A DNA stretch of 12,286 nt from an uncultured Porphyromonadaceae bacterium (GCA_947175225.1 CAMWLX010000060.1:1-12286), one strand, 5' to 3'. Counted from the stretch's first letter, positions 1 to 6,759 are shown. Notes: generated by a model not told the origin, from the sequence alone. Numbers and translations: made by a program.

Positions 1-127
1 TAACTCTTCATTGTAAATTTTTTAATTCGTAAATAAGTTTAAACAACTTCATTATATACAAACAAATACAGAATTATTGAATGGTCTAAAAATAGACAAT
101 ATTGATTAGCAATAAATTAAATGTTTG

Positions 128-140
128 TATTTGTTTGGCC
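128..140 (-). repeat. 13-bp outer inverted repeat, left copy (mate 2268-2280)
   Basis: TATTTGTTTGGCC here is the exact reverse complement of GGCCAAACAAATA at 2268-2280. The two copies bracket the DUF4417 cassette and lie outside the 26-bp direct repeats. The sequence is AT-rich, so chance is possible, but the GGCCAAACA core recurs only around this cassette in the window. Confidence 0.45.
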
Positions 141-152
141 AAAATACAAATA

Positions 153-195
153 AATCAATCGGACAAACAAATTTTCATTATTTATCCGATTGATT
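153..195 (-). terminator. hairpin, possible terminator of the lost DUF2795 copy
   Basis: AATCAATCGGA (153-163) and TCCGATTGATT (185-195) form a perfect 11-bp stem with a 21-nt loop. On the minus strand it lies 27 nt after the stop codon of the DUF2795 C-terminal remnant and is followed by T-rich sequence. This fits a transcription terminator of a gene now mostly lost. No clean U-tract follows, so the call is tentative. Confidence 0.4.
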
Positions 196-222
196 ATCTT
201 TTATTTGCCTGCTTGCAAGCTA

Positions 223-246
223 TCAATACTCTTCTTCGTTGAAGAA
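223..246 (-). pseudogene. C-terminal remnant of a DUF2795-type gene
   Basis: Read on the minus strand, the bases encode FFNEEEY followed by TGA. The intact DUF2795 gene at 2330-2551 ends FFFNEEEY then TAA in the same orientation, and the two DNA copies agree over about 20 bp apart from one base. Upstream of this point the reading frame runs into ATA ATA AAT GTT and a TGA at 259-261, so only about seven codons survive. The simplest reading is a second copy or duplicated 3' end whose body was removed when this locus was rearranged. Its shortness means convergence cannot be excluded. Confidence 0.45.
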
Positions 247-296
247 TATTATATTAACTCATAATCAACGATTTAACTATTTTTGAGTGTAATTTA

Positions 297-322
297 GCCA
301 AACAAACCAGACCATCTGAGAC
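297..322 (+). repeat. 26-bp direct repeat, left copy
   Basis: GCCAAACAAACCAGACCAT followed by CTGAGAC. It matches 2228-2253 at 25 of 26 positions (C316 versus T2247). The copies are in direct orientation, about 1.93 kb apart, and flank exactly the three-gene cassette at 544-2053. They may mark an insertion, excision or recombination boundary. Confidence 0.8.
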
Positions 323-468
323 GATCTGAGGCGATGGGTCAAAAAAATCGATGCTTTACCGGCCAAACATTGGTCAAATAAATATTCTCATACTATTAAA
401 AGCGCAAACACTCATAACAATTATGTCATACTTTATCAGGATAAGGGGCGTGATTGATTTTTATTTAG

Positions 469-477
469 TAATTTTGC
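469..477 (+). promoter_or_regulatory. -7 promoter element of the DUF4417 cassette
   Basis: TAATTTTGC is a full match to the Bacteroidota -7 consensus TAnnTTTGC. It lies 66 nt before the ATG at 544, giving a 5' leader of about 60 nt. No clear TTTG is seen 19-21 nt upstream (the sequence there is a GGGG run), so the -33 box is weak or unusual. Confidence 0.5.
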
Positions 478-543
478 AGTGTTAAAACAATTACGTGACC
501 TTCATAACACCAATCAAAACTTCATAATAAACAACAATATGGC

Positions 544-1335
544 ATGACCCACGAAAATAAGCATAGACCTAAAAAAGAGACTTTATTCTTAAAAAGAAAG
601 CAAGAAAGTTTCAATTCCCTCATCTTAGATGAGATGGGAAATAATCTGCTACAAAATTCCCTGAATAAAAATAAGCAACGTAAAAAATCAAGTTCACGTA
701 CTGCTGACCTTATCCTGAATAAGCAGGATATATTAAATCATGTGGAATTTATAGATTCCACAGCTCCGTTTCCTATGCCTAAAGTTCATAAAGTTAACCC
801 TTTTGAGTTACCAAACATTGCTATACCTTTCAGCAAGGCTCTATACAAATCCAATAAGGACTTAGTAGTGGTATTCTATGAGCCAGACATAAATTTCGCA
901 CGGATTCTTCATAATCCCAAACGATACATTGAACCCCTAAAAAGATTCGCGTGCGTGGTGGGACCGGACTTTTCGCAAAAGATTGGAATGAACAAGTTCG
1001 TCAACTTTCATAACCATTGGTGGAATATGGCTTTGACGGCATTCTATCAATCTCAGGGAGTACGCATGATACCCAATGTTACCTGGTCTGATCCTGCAAG
1101 CTATTCATACTCCTTTGTCGGGATTCCCAAACATTCGGTTATTGCCATAAACTGCATTGGCATAAAAGGAAACCATGCTGCCAAATATTTATGGAGAAAA
1201 GGTTATGAGGAGGCAATAAAAGTACTTGAACCAGTTCTCATTATTCGATATGGAGACAAAATGCCTGGTGAAAGAGAGGAGATAAGTGTATATTTCGAGA
1301 ATATAAACCTTAAAAATCTTCGCAATGGGCGCTAA
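544..1335 (+). CDS. DUF4417 domain-containing protein
   Basis: A 263-aa protein of unknown molecular function. Residues 1-60 are basic and Lys/Arg/Asn-rich, probably disordered. From about residue 83 to 240 it matches my memory of DUF4417: a VVVFYEPD strand motif (108-115), CVVGPDFS (137-144), an aromatic NHWWNMALTAFYQSQG block (157-172), RMIPNVTWSDPASYSYSF (174-191) and IIRYG near 233-237. DUF4417 genes are common in phages and mobile regions. The ATG at 544 is used because an ATG at 540 meets TGA two codons later. The gene is AT-rich compared with the chromosomal genes to the right, suggesting transfer. The stop overlaps the start of the next gene by 11 nt, so translation is probably coupled. 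Domain identity is fairly sure; the role is not known. Confidence 0.8.
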   Translation: MTHENKHRPKKETLFLKRKQESFNSLILDEMGNNLLQNSLNKNKQRKKSSSRTADLILNKQDILNHVEFIDSTAPFPMPKVHKVNPFELPNIAIPFSKALYKSNKDLVVVFYEPDINFARILHNPKRYIEPLKRFACVVGPDFSQKIGMNKFVNFHNHWWNMALTAFYQSQGVRMIPNVTWSDPASYSYSFVGIPKHSVIAINCIGIKGNHAAKYLWRKGYEEAIKVLEPVLIIRYGDKMPGEREEISVYFENINLKNLRNGR

Positions 1336-1693
1336 TGGAAGTTTCGCTGTAGGCTCTACAAATTCAGAATTAGGAAGAGCCTATTCTACAATCGCCTCCT
1401 ATGGAGAAATTCAGATTGTTACTACAAAGAATCCTAAGGCAGGTAGCAAACTGCCAGAAGAGAGTCATACGCCAAATCGGACATATGCTACTTTTTATAA
1501 AGACGGCCATGATGTAAAGGCCATAGCAAAATACGGACCTGACGGGAAGAAGATTTGGGAAATACATACAGTTGACCATAAAAATCTTGGCTCCCACTAT
1601 CATGATTGGAAAGATGGTCGACCTACTACGTCTAAACCGCTGGAGTCAGACATGAATGCGTTACTTGAGAAACTTAGAAATTTCAAACTTTAA
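1325..1693 (+). CDS. His-rich small protein, candidate toxin domain
   Basis: A 122-aa basic protein. It starts with a Gly/Ser-rich linker-like segment (GANGSFAVGS, 2-11) of the kind usually found between fused domains. A beta-rich core follows: RTYATFYKDG (52-61), KAIAKYGPDGKKIWEIH (65-81). It then has a His cluster, H81, H85, H91 and H93, around a GSHYHDW motif (89-95), and ends in a helix. From memory this pattern resembles C-terminal domains of phage minor-head (MuF-type) and DUF4417-linked polymorphic toxins. The start overlaps the DUF4417 stop by 11 nt in the +1 frame. The acidic gene 3 nt downstream would be its antidote. The His cluster could be catalytic, as in a nuclease, but no activity can be read from sequence. 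The toxin call is inference. Confidence 0.6.
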   Translation: MGANGSFAVGSTNSELGRAYSTIASYGEIQIVTTKNPKAGSKLPEESHTPNRTYATFYKDGHDVKAIAKYGPDGKKIWEIHTVDHKNLGSHYHDWKDGRPTTSKPLESDMNALLEKLRNFKL

Positions 1694-1696
1694 AGT

Positions 1697-2053
1697 ATGA
1701 AAGAACAAAACGATTTTCCATACATTGGGAAAGATATTCTTGGATTCCGCTACAATGCGGCTTATCCACCTAATACGGTAAAATTCGGGACTACTTATGG
1801 TGGCTATCCGAATAACGCGAGACAGGTTCTATTCTACGACTTTGCCGTGCAAGGTTATGATGTAGAATTTTGCTATAATGGTAAAAAATATAATTTGCTT
1901 TTTGAACCGGATCACTCAGCACTTTGCGATGAAAACTACAACAAAGAATATGAGTCGTATCGCAATCCTATGGAACTAATAGAAAATCTCAGCATCGATG
2001 GCAACAAATTAATTGATATCATTGATGAATTAGAGGATGTTGAACCTGAATGA
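1697..2053 (+). CDS. acidic small protein, candidate immunity protein
   Basis: A 118-aa protein starting 3 nt after the previous stop, so almost certainly cotranscribed and coupled. The N-terminal half is Gly/Tyr/Asn-rich (GTTYGGYPNN, 31-40). The C-terminal half has a beta-hairpin pattern DVEFCYNGKKYNLLFEPD (55-72) followed by an amphipathic acidic helix (NPMELIENLSIDGNKL, 90-105) and an acidic tail EDVEPE. This 'EFxYNGKxY ... IDGxxLxDI' layout is one I associate with partners of phage-type small toxins. Acidity next to a basic His-rich protein fits a toxin/immunity pair. No signal peptide or membrane segment is present. It could instead be an unrelated hypothetical protein. Confidence 0.6.
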   Translation: MKEQNDFPYIGKDILGFRYNAAYPPNTVKFGTTYGGYPNNARQVLFYDFAVQGYDVEFCYNGKKYNLLFEPDHSALCDENYNKEYESYRNPMELIENLSIDGNKLIDIIDELEDVEPE

Positions 2054-2117
2054 GCAAGGCTCAATCCCACAAAAAACAGAAGTCCCCGCGATTCCCAACG
2101 TAAATGACCGTTATCCT

Positions 2118-2165
2118 CCGGAATATCCTCCTATATATGAAATAGGAATATTCTGGATAATTTTT
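2118..2165 (+). terminator. terminator of the three-gene cassette
   Basis: CCGGAATAT (2118-2126) pairs with ATATTCTGG (2148-2156) including one G-U pair. An inner CCTAT/ATAGG stem (2130-2134, 2142-2146) closes on an ATATGAA loop. AT-rich sequence with TTTTT (2161-2165) follows. It lies 65 nt after the stop at 2053 and fits an intrinsic terminator. Confidence 0.6.
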
Positions 2166-2227
2166 ATATACATATAATATTAGCGAAACTAATGATCAAT
2201 AATAACGGTTAAGAAGAAGCGAATATG

Positions 2228-2253
2228 GCCAAACAAACCAGACCATTTGAGAC
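2228..2253 (+). repeat. 26-bp direct repeat, right copy
   Basis: Partner of 297-322 (25/26 identical), just beyond the cassette terminator. It is preceded by a full GGCCAAACA (2227-2235), where the left copy has AGCCAAACA. A second GGCCAAACA follows at 2268-2276. Confidence 0.8.
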
Positions 2254-2263
2254 TATAAAACGT

Positions 2264-2299
2264 CAATGGCCAAACAAATAGACTTTTGCTTGACCATTG
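2264..2299 (-). terminator. possible terminator of the DUF2795 gene
   Basis: CAATGGCCA (2264-2272) and TGACCATTG (2291-2299) form a 9-bp stem with one G-U pair and an 18-nt loop. On the minus strand it lies 31 nt past the DUF2795 stop and is followed by ACGTTTTATAG. The large loop makes it a modest candidate. It contains the right member (2268-2280) of the 13-bp inverted repeat. Confidence 0.4.
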
Positions 2300-2329
2300 T
2301 TTATCAGTTATTTACGCGAAATAATCGCT

Positions 2330-2551
2330 TTAATACTCCTCTTCGTTGAAGAAGAAGTCGTCTTTGGAGGGGTAGTCGGGCCAGATTTCTTCGATTGATT
2401 CGTAGGTCTCTCCTTCATCCTCGATTTCATTGAGGTTCTCAATCACTTCGAGCGGAGCGCCACTGCGCTGCGCATAGTCGATAAGCTCGTCTTTTGTTGC
2501 GGGCCATGGTGCGTCTTCAAGTTTTGACGCGAGTTCAAGTGTCCAGTACAT
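2330..2551 (-). CDS. DUF2795 domain-containing small protein
   Basis: A 73-aa acidic cytosolic protein. The sequence MYWTLELASKLEDAPWPATKDELIDYAQRSG fits the DUF2795 family as I remember it from Bacteroidales: a short helical domain in which ALEDAPWPATKxELIDYA is the hallmark, followed by an acidic low-complexity tail (GETYESIEEIWPDYPSKDD, ending FFFNEEEY). The function of the family is unknown. It lies 74 nt downstream of the cobalamin adenosyltransferase on the same strand, with an 8-bp tandem repeat between them. No clear promoter is visible in that gap. A fragment of a similar gene end lies at 223-246. Confidence 0.85.
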   Translation of the reverse strand: MYWTLELASKLEDAPWPATKDELIDYAQRSGAPLEVIENLNEIEDEGETYESIEEIWPDYPSKDDFFFNEEEY

Positions 2552-2567
2552 ATGTCGTATATTTTTT

Positions 2568-2605
2568 GTTTAATTGTTTAATCGTTTAATCGTTTAATGG
2601 TTTAG
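2568..2605. repeat. 8-bp tandem repeat (GTTTAATN, about 4.75 units)
   Basis: Units start at 2568, 2576, 2584, 2592 and 2600 (last one partial): GTTTAATT, GTTTAATC, GTTTAATC, GTTTAATG, GTTTAG. It fills the gap between the adenosyltransferase stop and the DUF2795 start, 17 nt before the DUF2795 ATG. Unit number could change by slippage and alter the leader. Confidence 0.8.
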
Positions 2606-2625
2606 TATAGACCTTAGACTAATGT

Positions 2626-3192
2626 TTAGGATTTTGAAGCGGGTGTCCATGTGATTTCCGCTACTCCTTGACGGTAGTTGAGGTAGCGGGCTGCGATGAA
2701 GAGGTAGTCGCTCAGGCGATTGAACCATCTGATCATCACCGGATCTACATATTCGTCGATTGCCAATTCCAGAATCCTTCGCTCTGCACGCCTGCATACT
2801 GTCCTGGCAACATGGCAATGAGCAGCAAGCTCACATCCTCCGGGAAGGACAAATGCCCGAATCTTTGGAGTCTCTTCATCAAGCGTATCTATCCAACCTT
2901 CAAGCCGTCGAACGGCATCTATGCCAATTCCATTGCAGGAAGGTGTGTCATCGCCTTTGACAGCTGTTGCAAGATAGCATCCGGCATCGAAAAGCCGATT
3001 TTGGATTTCAAGCATCTGCTCCTTCAAATCAGAAGGGCATTTAGGATTTGAAAGCACTACGCCAAGGAAGGAAGAAAATTCATCGACTGTGCCATAAGCC
3101 TCAAGCCGAGCGCAAACCTTACTGATTCGCTCTCCTCCTACAAGGGAAGTCGTGCCTCCATCGCCAGTTCCAGTATATAGACAACTCTTCAT
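2626..3192 (-). CDS. pduO: cob(I)alamin adenosyltransferase, PduO type
   Basis: Transfers the adenosyl group from ATP to cob(I)alamin, making adenosylcobalamin in the cytosol. The 188-aa length is normal for the PduO/MMAB family, a trimer of five-helix bundles. Visible signatures: the ATP-binding N-terminus YTGTGDGGTTSLVGGERISK (6-25); EAYGTVDEFSS (31-41); FVLPGG (114-119); the HVARTVCRRAERR helix (127-139) with the ATP-contacting arginines; and NRLSDYLFIAAR (158-169). No cobalamin riboswitch is apparent upstream and no other B12 genes lie nearby, so it probably serves B12-dependent enzymes encoded elsewhere. The ATG at 3192 gives the expected N-terminus directly before the YTGTGDGG motif. 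Family assignment is firm; the symbol is the family type name, not evidence of a pdu operon. Confidence 0.95.
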   Translation of the reverse strand: MKSCLYTGTGDGGTTSLVGGERISKVCARLEAYGTVDEFSSFLGVVLSNPKCPSDLKEQMLEIQNRLFDAGCYLATAVKGDDTPSCNGIGIDAVRRLEGWIDTLDEETPKIRAFVLPGGCELAAHCHVARTVCRRAERRILELAIDEYVDPVMIRWFNRLSDYLFIAARYLNYRQGVAEITWTPASKS

Positions 3193-3268
3193 AATTTTGC
3201 CATTTCAATTAGGGTCTATATGTCTAACATAAAATTTGCTTATTTGTTGCAAAAAAGATAAAAAAATA

Positions 3269-3301
3269 GTTGGTGATGTCATATTTTATGCTTAGCTTTG
3301 C
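3269..3301 (+). promoter_or_regulatory. promoter of the TPR gene
   Basis: GTTG (3269-3272), a 20-nt spacer, and TAGCTTTGC (3293-3301), a full match to the Bacteroidota -7 consensus. The expected transcription start is near 3308, giving a leader of about 190 nt before the ATG at 3498. Confidence 0.7.
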
Positions 3302-3354
3302 AGCTGCGATAGAAATAACTTTTTATAATTCAGCATTCGCTCGCGAAAGTTGAA

Positions 3355-3446
3355 GGTTATAAGGTTATTGTGTTATAGGGTTAGACAGTCCTGATCAAAT
3401 TCTGCTCTAAATATCCGTGACTATCAGCTAAACTAACCTTATAACC
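3355..3446 (+). repeat. inverted repeat in the TPR-gene leader
   Basis: GGTTATAAGGTTA (3355-3367) and TAACCTTATAACC (3434-3446) are perfect inverted copies, extendable with mismatches to about 22 bp (3346-3367 and 3434-3455). In the leader RNA they would form a long stem enclosing 66 nt. Such AAGGTTATAAGGTTA strings look like dispersed intergenic repeats of Bacteroidales (inference). Confidence 0.7.
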
Positions 3447-3497
3447 TTTAACCTTAAAACTTTAAGTTGAGTTTGCGAAACTTAAACTACTGATATC

Positions 3498-4730
3498 ATG
3501 GAAACCAATGAACTCATAAAGTTTGTCTCCGATGGCTTTGAACGTGCCAAGGGTGGCTCCGCCATAGAAGTCTATGCCGAAGTCATCCCATATTATGACA
3601 ACCATGCTCTTCCTCTGAAGAGCCATTACGCATTCGGATGGATCATCTACTATGCCCTTCATCAGAGTCCGACGTATGCCATCCGCGAGCGTAAGCAGAT
3701 GTTGGCTCGATATCTTCGCCTTCAAGTGGAGCGTCCGCATAAGCTGCATTCCATGATTCTTACAGAAGCATTCCGGCTTTATAAGGATGCTGCTGAGGCT
3801 GCATTTATTGTAAATAGTAAGGAAGGATTTCACCCTGTCACGGATGCTACGAGATTTTCCATTGTGAAGTTTGCTGATCTTTGGAATCTATCGAATCTTC
3901 GTCCAGGAGATTGGCGGAGAAAAGAGCATGAGGGGAAAGAATTGCCATCCACTGTTGAAAAGCTAATAACAAATTATGTCGATGAGCTTTATGCTGCTCG
4001 TATTCCGGCTGCCTCTCAATTTTTGGATATAGTCAATAGGGCTCTTATTGAGTATCCGGGTTCGTCAAGCCTATATGCTCAGTGTGCTCAGCTATATGAA
4101 TTGGCGGGAGACAATGAAGGGGCTGCCGAGATGCTGCGTAATGCTATCCTTGCTTCTTCTTCGAAGTTCTTCCTTTGGAGCCGTTTGGCTGCGCTGATTA
4201 AAGAGAGGGATGCACTGCGGCTCAAGGTCAGCCTTCTCTATAAGGCACTTTGTTGCCCTGGTCAGGAGGAGTTTAAGGGTAAGATACATTTGAATCTTGC
4301 AGCTGCGCTTACTGAGGGAGGTGCTTTCCCTCAGGCTAAATGGGAATTGAAGTATGTCAAGAAACTGTATGAAGATAGGGGCTGGAATCTTCCGCGTCTT
4401 TATCGAGAGACAGAAAAGAAGATTCCGAGCGGCACGCAGGCAGCAGACCCTATGGCTATCTACAAAAAGGTTGAGTCTCTTGCCGACGACTATATATATG
4501 AGTCACTACCTGAGATTTTTGTCAAGAAGACCTACCATAAGCCGGCAGCTGAGTCAACGGACCGCTACGGTAATCGCCGAGTCGGGAGAACAGCCTGGAG
4601 AGTTACGGATGCTAACGGAGTCAATTACTGGTTTGCTCCTTCATACTATAATATTCAGGAAAACCTACCGACTGACACTGCGTTGAAAATAAAAGTATTC
4701 AACGGCAAAGTCGTCAAAGCTTTCTTATAA
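3498..4730 (+). CDS. TPR-like repeat protein with small C-terminal beta domain
   Basis: A 410-aa cytosolic protein without signal peptide or membrane segments. Residues 1-160 are mostly helical with aromatic and basic patches. Helical repeats of TPR type are clearest at about 165-290, for example SLYAQCAQLYELAGDNEGAAEMLRNAILA across 191-219. The last 55 residues change to a beta-strand pattern (RRVGRTAWRVTD, NYWFAPSYYN, LKIKVFNGKVVKAFL), which could be a small OB- or S1/cold-shock-like fold. Together this suggests a scaffold that may bind nucleic acid. It is convergent with the AAA+ ATPase and shares its terminator. Its promoter is at 3269-3301. I do not recognise a named family, and the function is unknown. 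Confidence 0.75.
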   Translation: METNELIKFVSDGFERAKGGSAIEVYAEVIPYYDNHALPLKSHYAFGWIIYYALHQSPTYAIRERKQMLARYLRLQVERPHKLHSMILTEAFRLYKDAAEAAFIVNSKEGFHPVTDATRFSIVKFADLWNLSNLRPGDWRRKEHEGKELPSTVEKLITNYVDELYAARIPAASQFLDIVNRALIEYPGSSSLYAQCAQLYELAGDNEGAAEMLRNAILASSSKFFLWSRLAALIKERDALRLKVSLLYKALCCPGQEEFKGKIHLNLAAALTEGGAFPQAKWELKYVKKLYEDRGWNLPRLYRETEKKIPSGTQAADPMAIYKKVESLADDYIYESLPEIFVKKTYHKPAAESTDRYGNRRVGRTAWRVTDANGVNYWFAPSYYNIQENLPTDTALKIKVFNGKVVKAFL

Positions 4731-4756
4731 AGGAAGCTTACTTATGGAATGATGTG

Positions 4757-4805
4757 GCGTGGGAGGGTCCGGAGGGGAAAGACGCTTCGGACCCTCCCGC
4801 GTTTT
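4757..4805. terminator. bidirectional intrinsic terminator
   Basis: CGTGGGAGGGTCCG (4758-4771) pairs with CGGACCCTCCCGCG (4788-4801), a 14-bp GC-rich stem with one G-U pair and a 16-nt loop, followed on the + strand by TTTT. It lies 27 nt after the TPR stop and just beyond the AAA+ stop at 4810, so it can end transcription from both sides. The right-hand U-tract is short; on the minus side there is none. Confidence 0.8.
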
Positions 4806-4809
4806 GAGT

Positions 4810-6744
4810 TCAGATCGCGGGGCGGCATGTGAAGCCGATAGGTTTGCGGCGCGGAGTGGGAACGGATGTAGGCATGGGTATGTCGGAGAGTTGGATTTCG
4901 GAGAGAGATGCTGTATCTTTCAGTCCGGCATTCATTACCCTGACTGCCATTGTCGGAAGTATTTCAGTCTGGATAAGATTCATGACGTGGCGTGCATTAC
5001 CGAATTTTTGGTCGCGGTGGGCATAATCGTAGGAGAGCCGGTTGTGTAGAGCTTCCTTAGCTTCCGGACTGAGCGTGAAATCCTTTTTATACAGGTACCT
5101 TTCTGCTATTTCCATAAGTTGCTCTTCCGAGAAATCTTCGAATGTATATATATTTGAATCCGGAATACGGGATTTAAATCCGGGATTGATGTCAAACAAT
5201 CGGATCATTCCGTCGGGATACCCGGCAAGGATCAGCATCCAGTCGTCTTTTGTCGGATCGGCCAAAGCTGTCAGAAGGGATTCAATCACGAACCTGCCAG
5301 GGTCTTTTGGATCATCGGGTTGGAAGAGCGAGTGAGCCTCATCGATGAAAAGAATGCCACCTTGGGCTTGTTCGATTGCCTCTCGGGTCTTTTCTCCTTC
5401 AGAGCTATAGTATTGCCCAATGAGAGTAGAGCGTTCTTTCACGATTACATGGCCGCTTGATAGGATGCCTGCTCGCCGGAGCATTTGCCCCATCAGCTTT
5501 GCCACAGTAGTCTTGCCAGTGCCCGGGGATCCGAGAAACATCGAATGGAGCGGAGTCGGAAACATTTCGAGTCCACGCTTGGCGCGTAGCATCGTGAAGC
5601 GCATCACACTGTCGTAGACACGTATTTTTTCTTTCACAGATTGGAGTCCGGTGAGGTCATCGAGCTCAGCGAGGAGATTGACATTATCAGAGTCATAAGA
5701 ATCATCAGAGCTATCAGAATCTTCGGAGGAATCATCTCGGTCTATGAAAGCATTGAGTCTGGCTTCAAATTCATCTTCAAGGATTTTATAGCAGTCATCA
5801 TTATCATCATTGCTATCCTCTTCAATATCTTCATTTTCAGAGGGTGCTTTTTTCGGTAGATTCAGGTTATGGCGACGGCATACGGTTGCATAGTCATAGT
5901 CGTCGACAGGCAAAATATTGTCGAGGTTCCAGGCTCCTTTGATTTCCTCATCGGTGTCAAAAGTGAATCCTGCTATAGGGCAGTCCATACAGAGGAGTTC
6001 CACATAATAGATGCCTTTAAAGTGATCGAAAGGATGGAATGGAATATCCACATAATAAGTGAAGTCTCCAAGGTAGGCGTAGCGGGGCTCTATGAAAGTC
6101 ACATCTATTCGGTCGGAGGCTGGATAATATAGGCGCACTTCCACTTCGGGATGGATGTCGAGGGATATGCCCGGGATGCGGTCGGCGATTTCAAACCGTA
6201 TCTTGTAGGTCTGCTTCTCTTTGGATGTGGCATCGCAGCAACGAAGATAACTATTGTCTCCGTCGGCTATCAGTCCTGCACAGCAAGGTTCATACCATTT
6301 TTCAGGCTGTCCGAGGTGGTTGACACTGAAGAGGTGGAAACATTGTTCCCCAATGTAGGCGCCAGTCTCGTAATCAAGCAGATGCAGCCTGTAGGAATGC
6401 CCGGATTTGAATTCAACTTCAGTAGAGGGGAAAAAGAGGTAGAAGGCCTTCTCCATGGAGGAAGCAGGAATTTTGACATCGATCTGATTTGTCAGCAGAA
6501 GCAAACGGTCAGTTGCATCGAAAAGATATGCAGTTACTGTCTGGCGTATACATCTGTGCTTATCATGGAGGAGGTTTCCAAAACTGATTTCGACGGCAAT
6601 CCCGCCAAAGTCTTTTTCGATGAGGAAGTCTTGTCGGAGATCGTAGTTGAGTTTAGAGATGTCGAACGTCGGTTGGAAGTAGTCCTTCCGGGAGTAATCG
6701 GTGAAGAGGAGGGTGAAGAGGGAAATGGGAAGATCATTTTTCAT
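4810..6744 (-). CDS. CbbX/SpoVK-like AAA+ ATPase with novel N-terminal domain
   Basis: A 644-aa ATPase. Residues 1-290 form a beta-rich region without recognised domain, containing two CC pairs (C154/C155, C169/C170). Residues about 302-355 are an acidic Asp/Glu/Ser linker. The AAA+ module starts near 360 (LDDLTGLQSVKEKI): Walker A GSPGTGKTT (405-413), a pore-loop-like LIGQYYSSEGEKT (441-453), Walker B ILFIDEA (464-470), LAGY (506-509), an arginine-finger-like NPGFKSRIP (520-528, R526) and a sensor-2-like GNARHV (582-587, R585). These are hallmarks of the CbbX/SpoVK family, whose members remodel proteins as hexamers. The N-terminal region probably recognises the client. No membrane segment. 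The gene follows a heptamer repeat and a possible long leader starting near 7190. Confidence 0.85.
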   Translation of the reverse strand: MKNDLPISLFTLLFTDYSRKDYFQPTFDISKLNYDLRQDFLIEKDFGGIAVEISFGNLLHDKHRCIRQTVTAYLFDATDRLLLLTNQIDVKIPASSMEKAFYLFFPSTEVEFKSGHSYRLHLLDYETGAYIGEQCFHLFSVNHLGQPEKWYEPCCAGLIADGDNSYLRCCDATSKEKQTYKIRFEIADRIPGISLDIHPEVEVRLYYPASDRIDVTFIEPRYAYLGDFTYYVDIPFHPFDHFKGIYYVELLCMDCPIAGFTFDTDEEIKGAWNLDNILPVDDYDYATVCRRHNLNLPKKAPSENEDIEEDSNDDNDDCYKILEDEFEARLNAFIDRDDSSEDSDSSDDSYDSDNVNLLAELDDLTGLQSVKEKIRVYDSVMRFTMLRAKRGLEMFPTPLHSMFLGSPGTGKTTVAKLMGQMLRRAGILSSGHVIVKERSTLIGQYYSSEGEKTREAIEQAQGGILFIDEAHSLFQPDDPKDPGRFVIESLLTALADPTKDDWMLILAGYPDGMIRLFDINPGFKSRIPDSNIYTFEDFSEEQLMEIAERYLYKKDFTLSPEAKEALHNRLSYDYAHRDQKFGNARHVMNLIQTEILPTMAVRVMNAGLKDTASLSEIQLSDIPMPTSVPTPRRKPIGFTCRPAI

Positions 6745-6759
6745 ATTATTACAGTTTTT

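Larger units (their letters stand above)
1..543. other. AT-rich intergenic region with repeat fragments
   Basis: No credible gene is visible here. The stretch holds several short structures: a hairpin at 84-97, an imperfect palindrome centred on GGCC near 138, an 11-bp-arm inverted repeat at 153-195, a palindrome GCTTGCAAGC at 211-220, the remnant of a DUF2795-type gene end (223-246, minus), and a 26-bp repeat at 297-322 that recurs at 2228-2253. A GGCCAAACA box lies at 361-369. The last part carries a promoter-like TAATTTTGC at 469-477 for the downstream gene. Confidence 0.7.
3193..3497. other. divergent intergenic region
   Basis: This lies between the adenosyltransferase (minus) and the TPR gene (plus). 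It contains a strong + promoter (3269-3301), a TTCGC-TC-GCGAA palindrome (3336-3347) and a long inverted repeat (3355-3367 with 3434-3446). No convincing minus-strand promoter for the adenosyltransferase was found. Confidence 0.7.

Noticed and set aside
3192..3200. TAATTTTGC as a second + strand promoter
   Set aside because: It overlaps the adenosyltransferase start codon, no TTTG lies about 20 nt upstream, and a better promoter exists at 3269-3301.
3193..3300. Cobalamin riboswitch upstream of the adenosyltransferase
   Set aside because: The region is short and AT-rich, and no B12-box-like sequence was seen.
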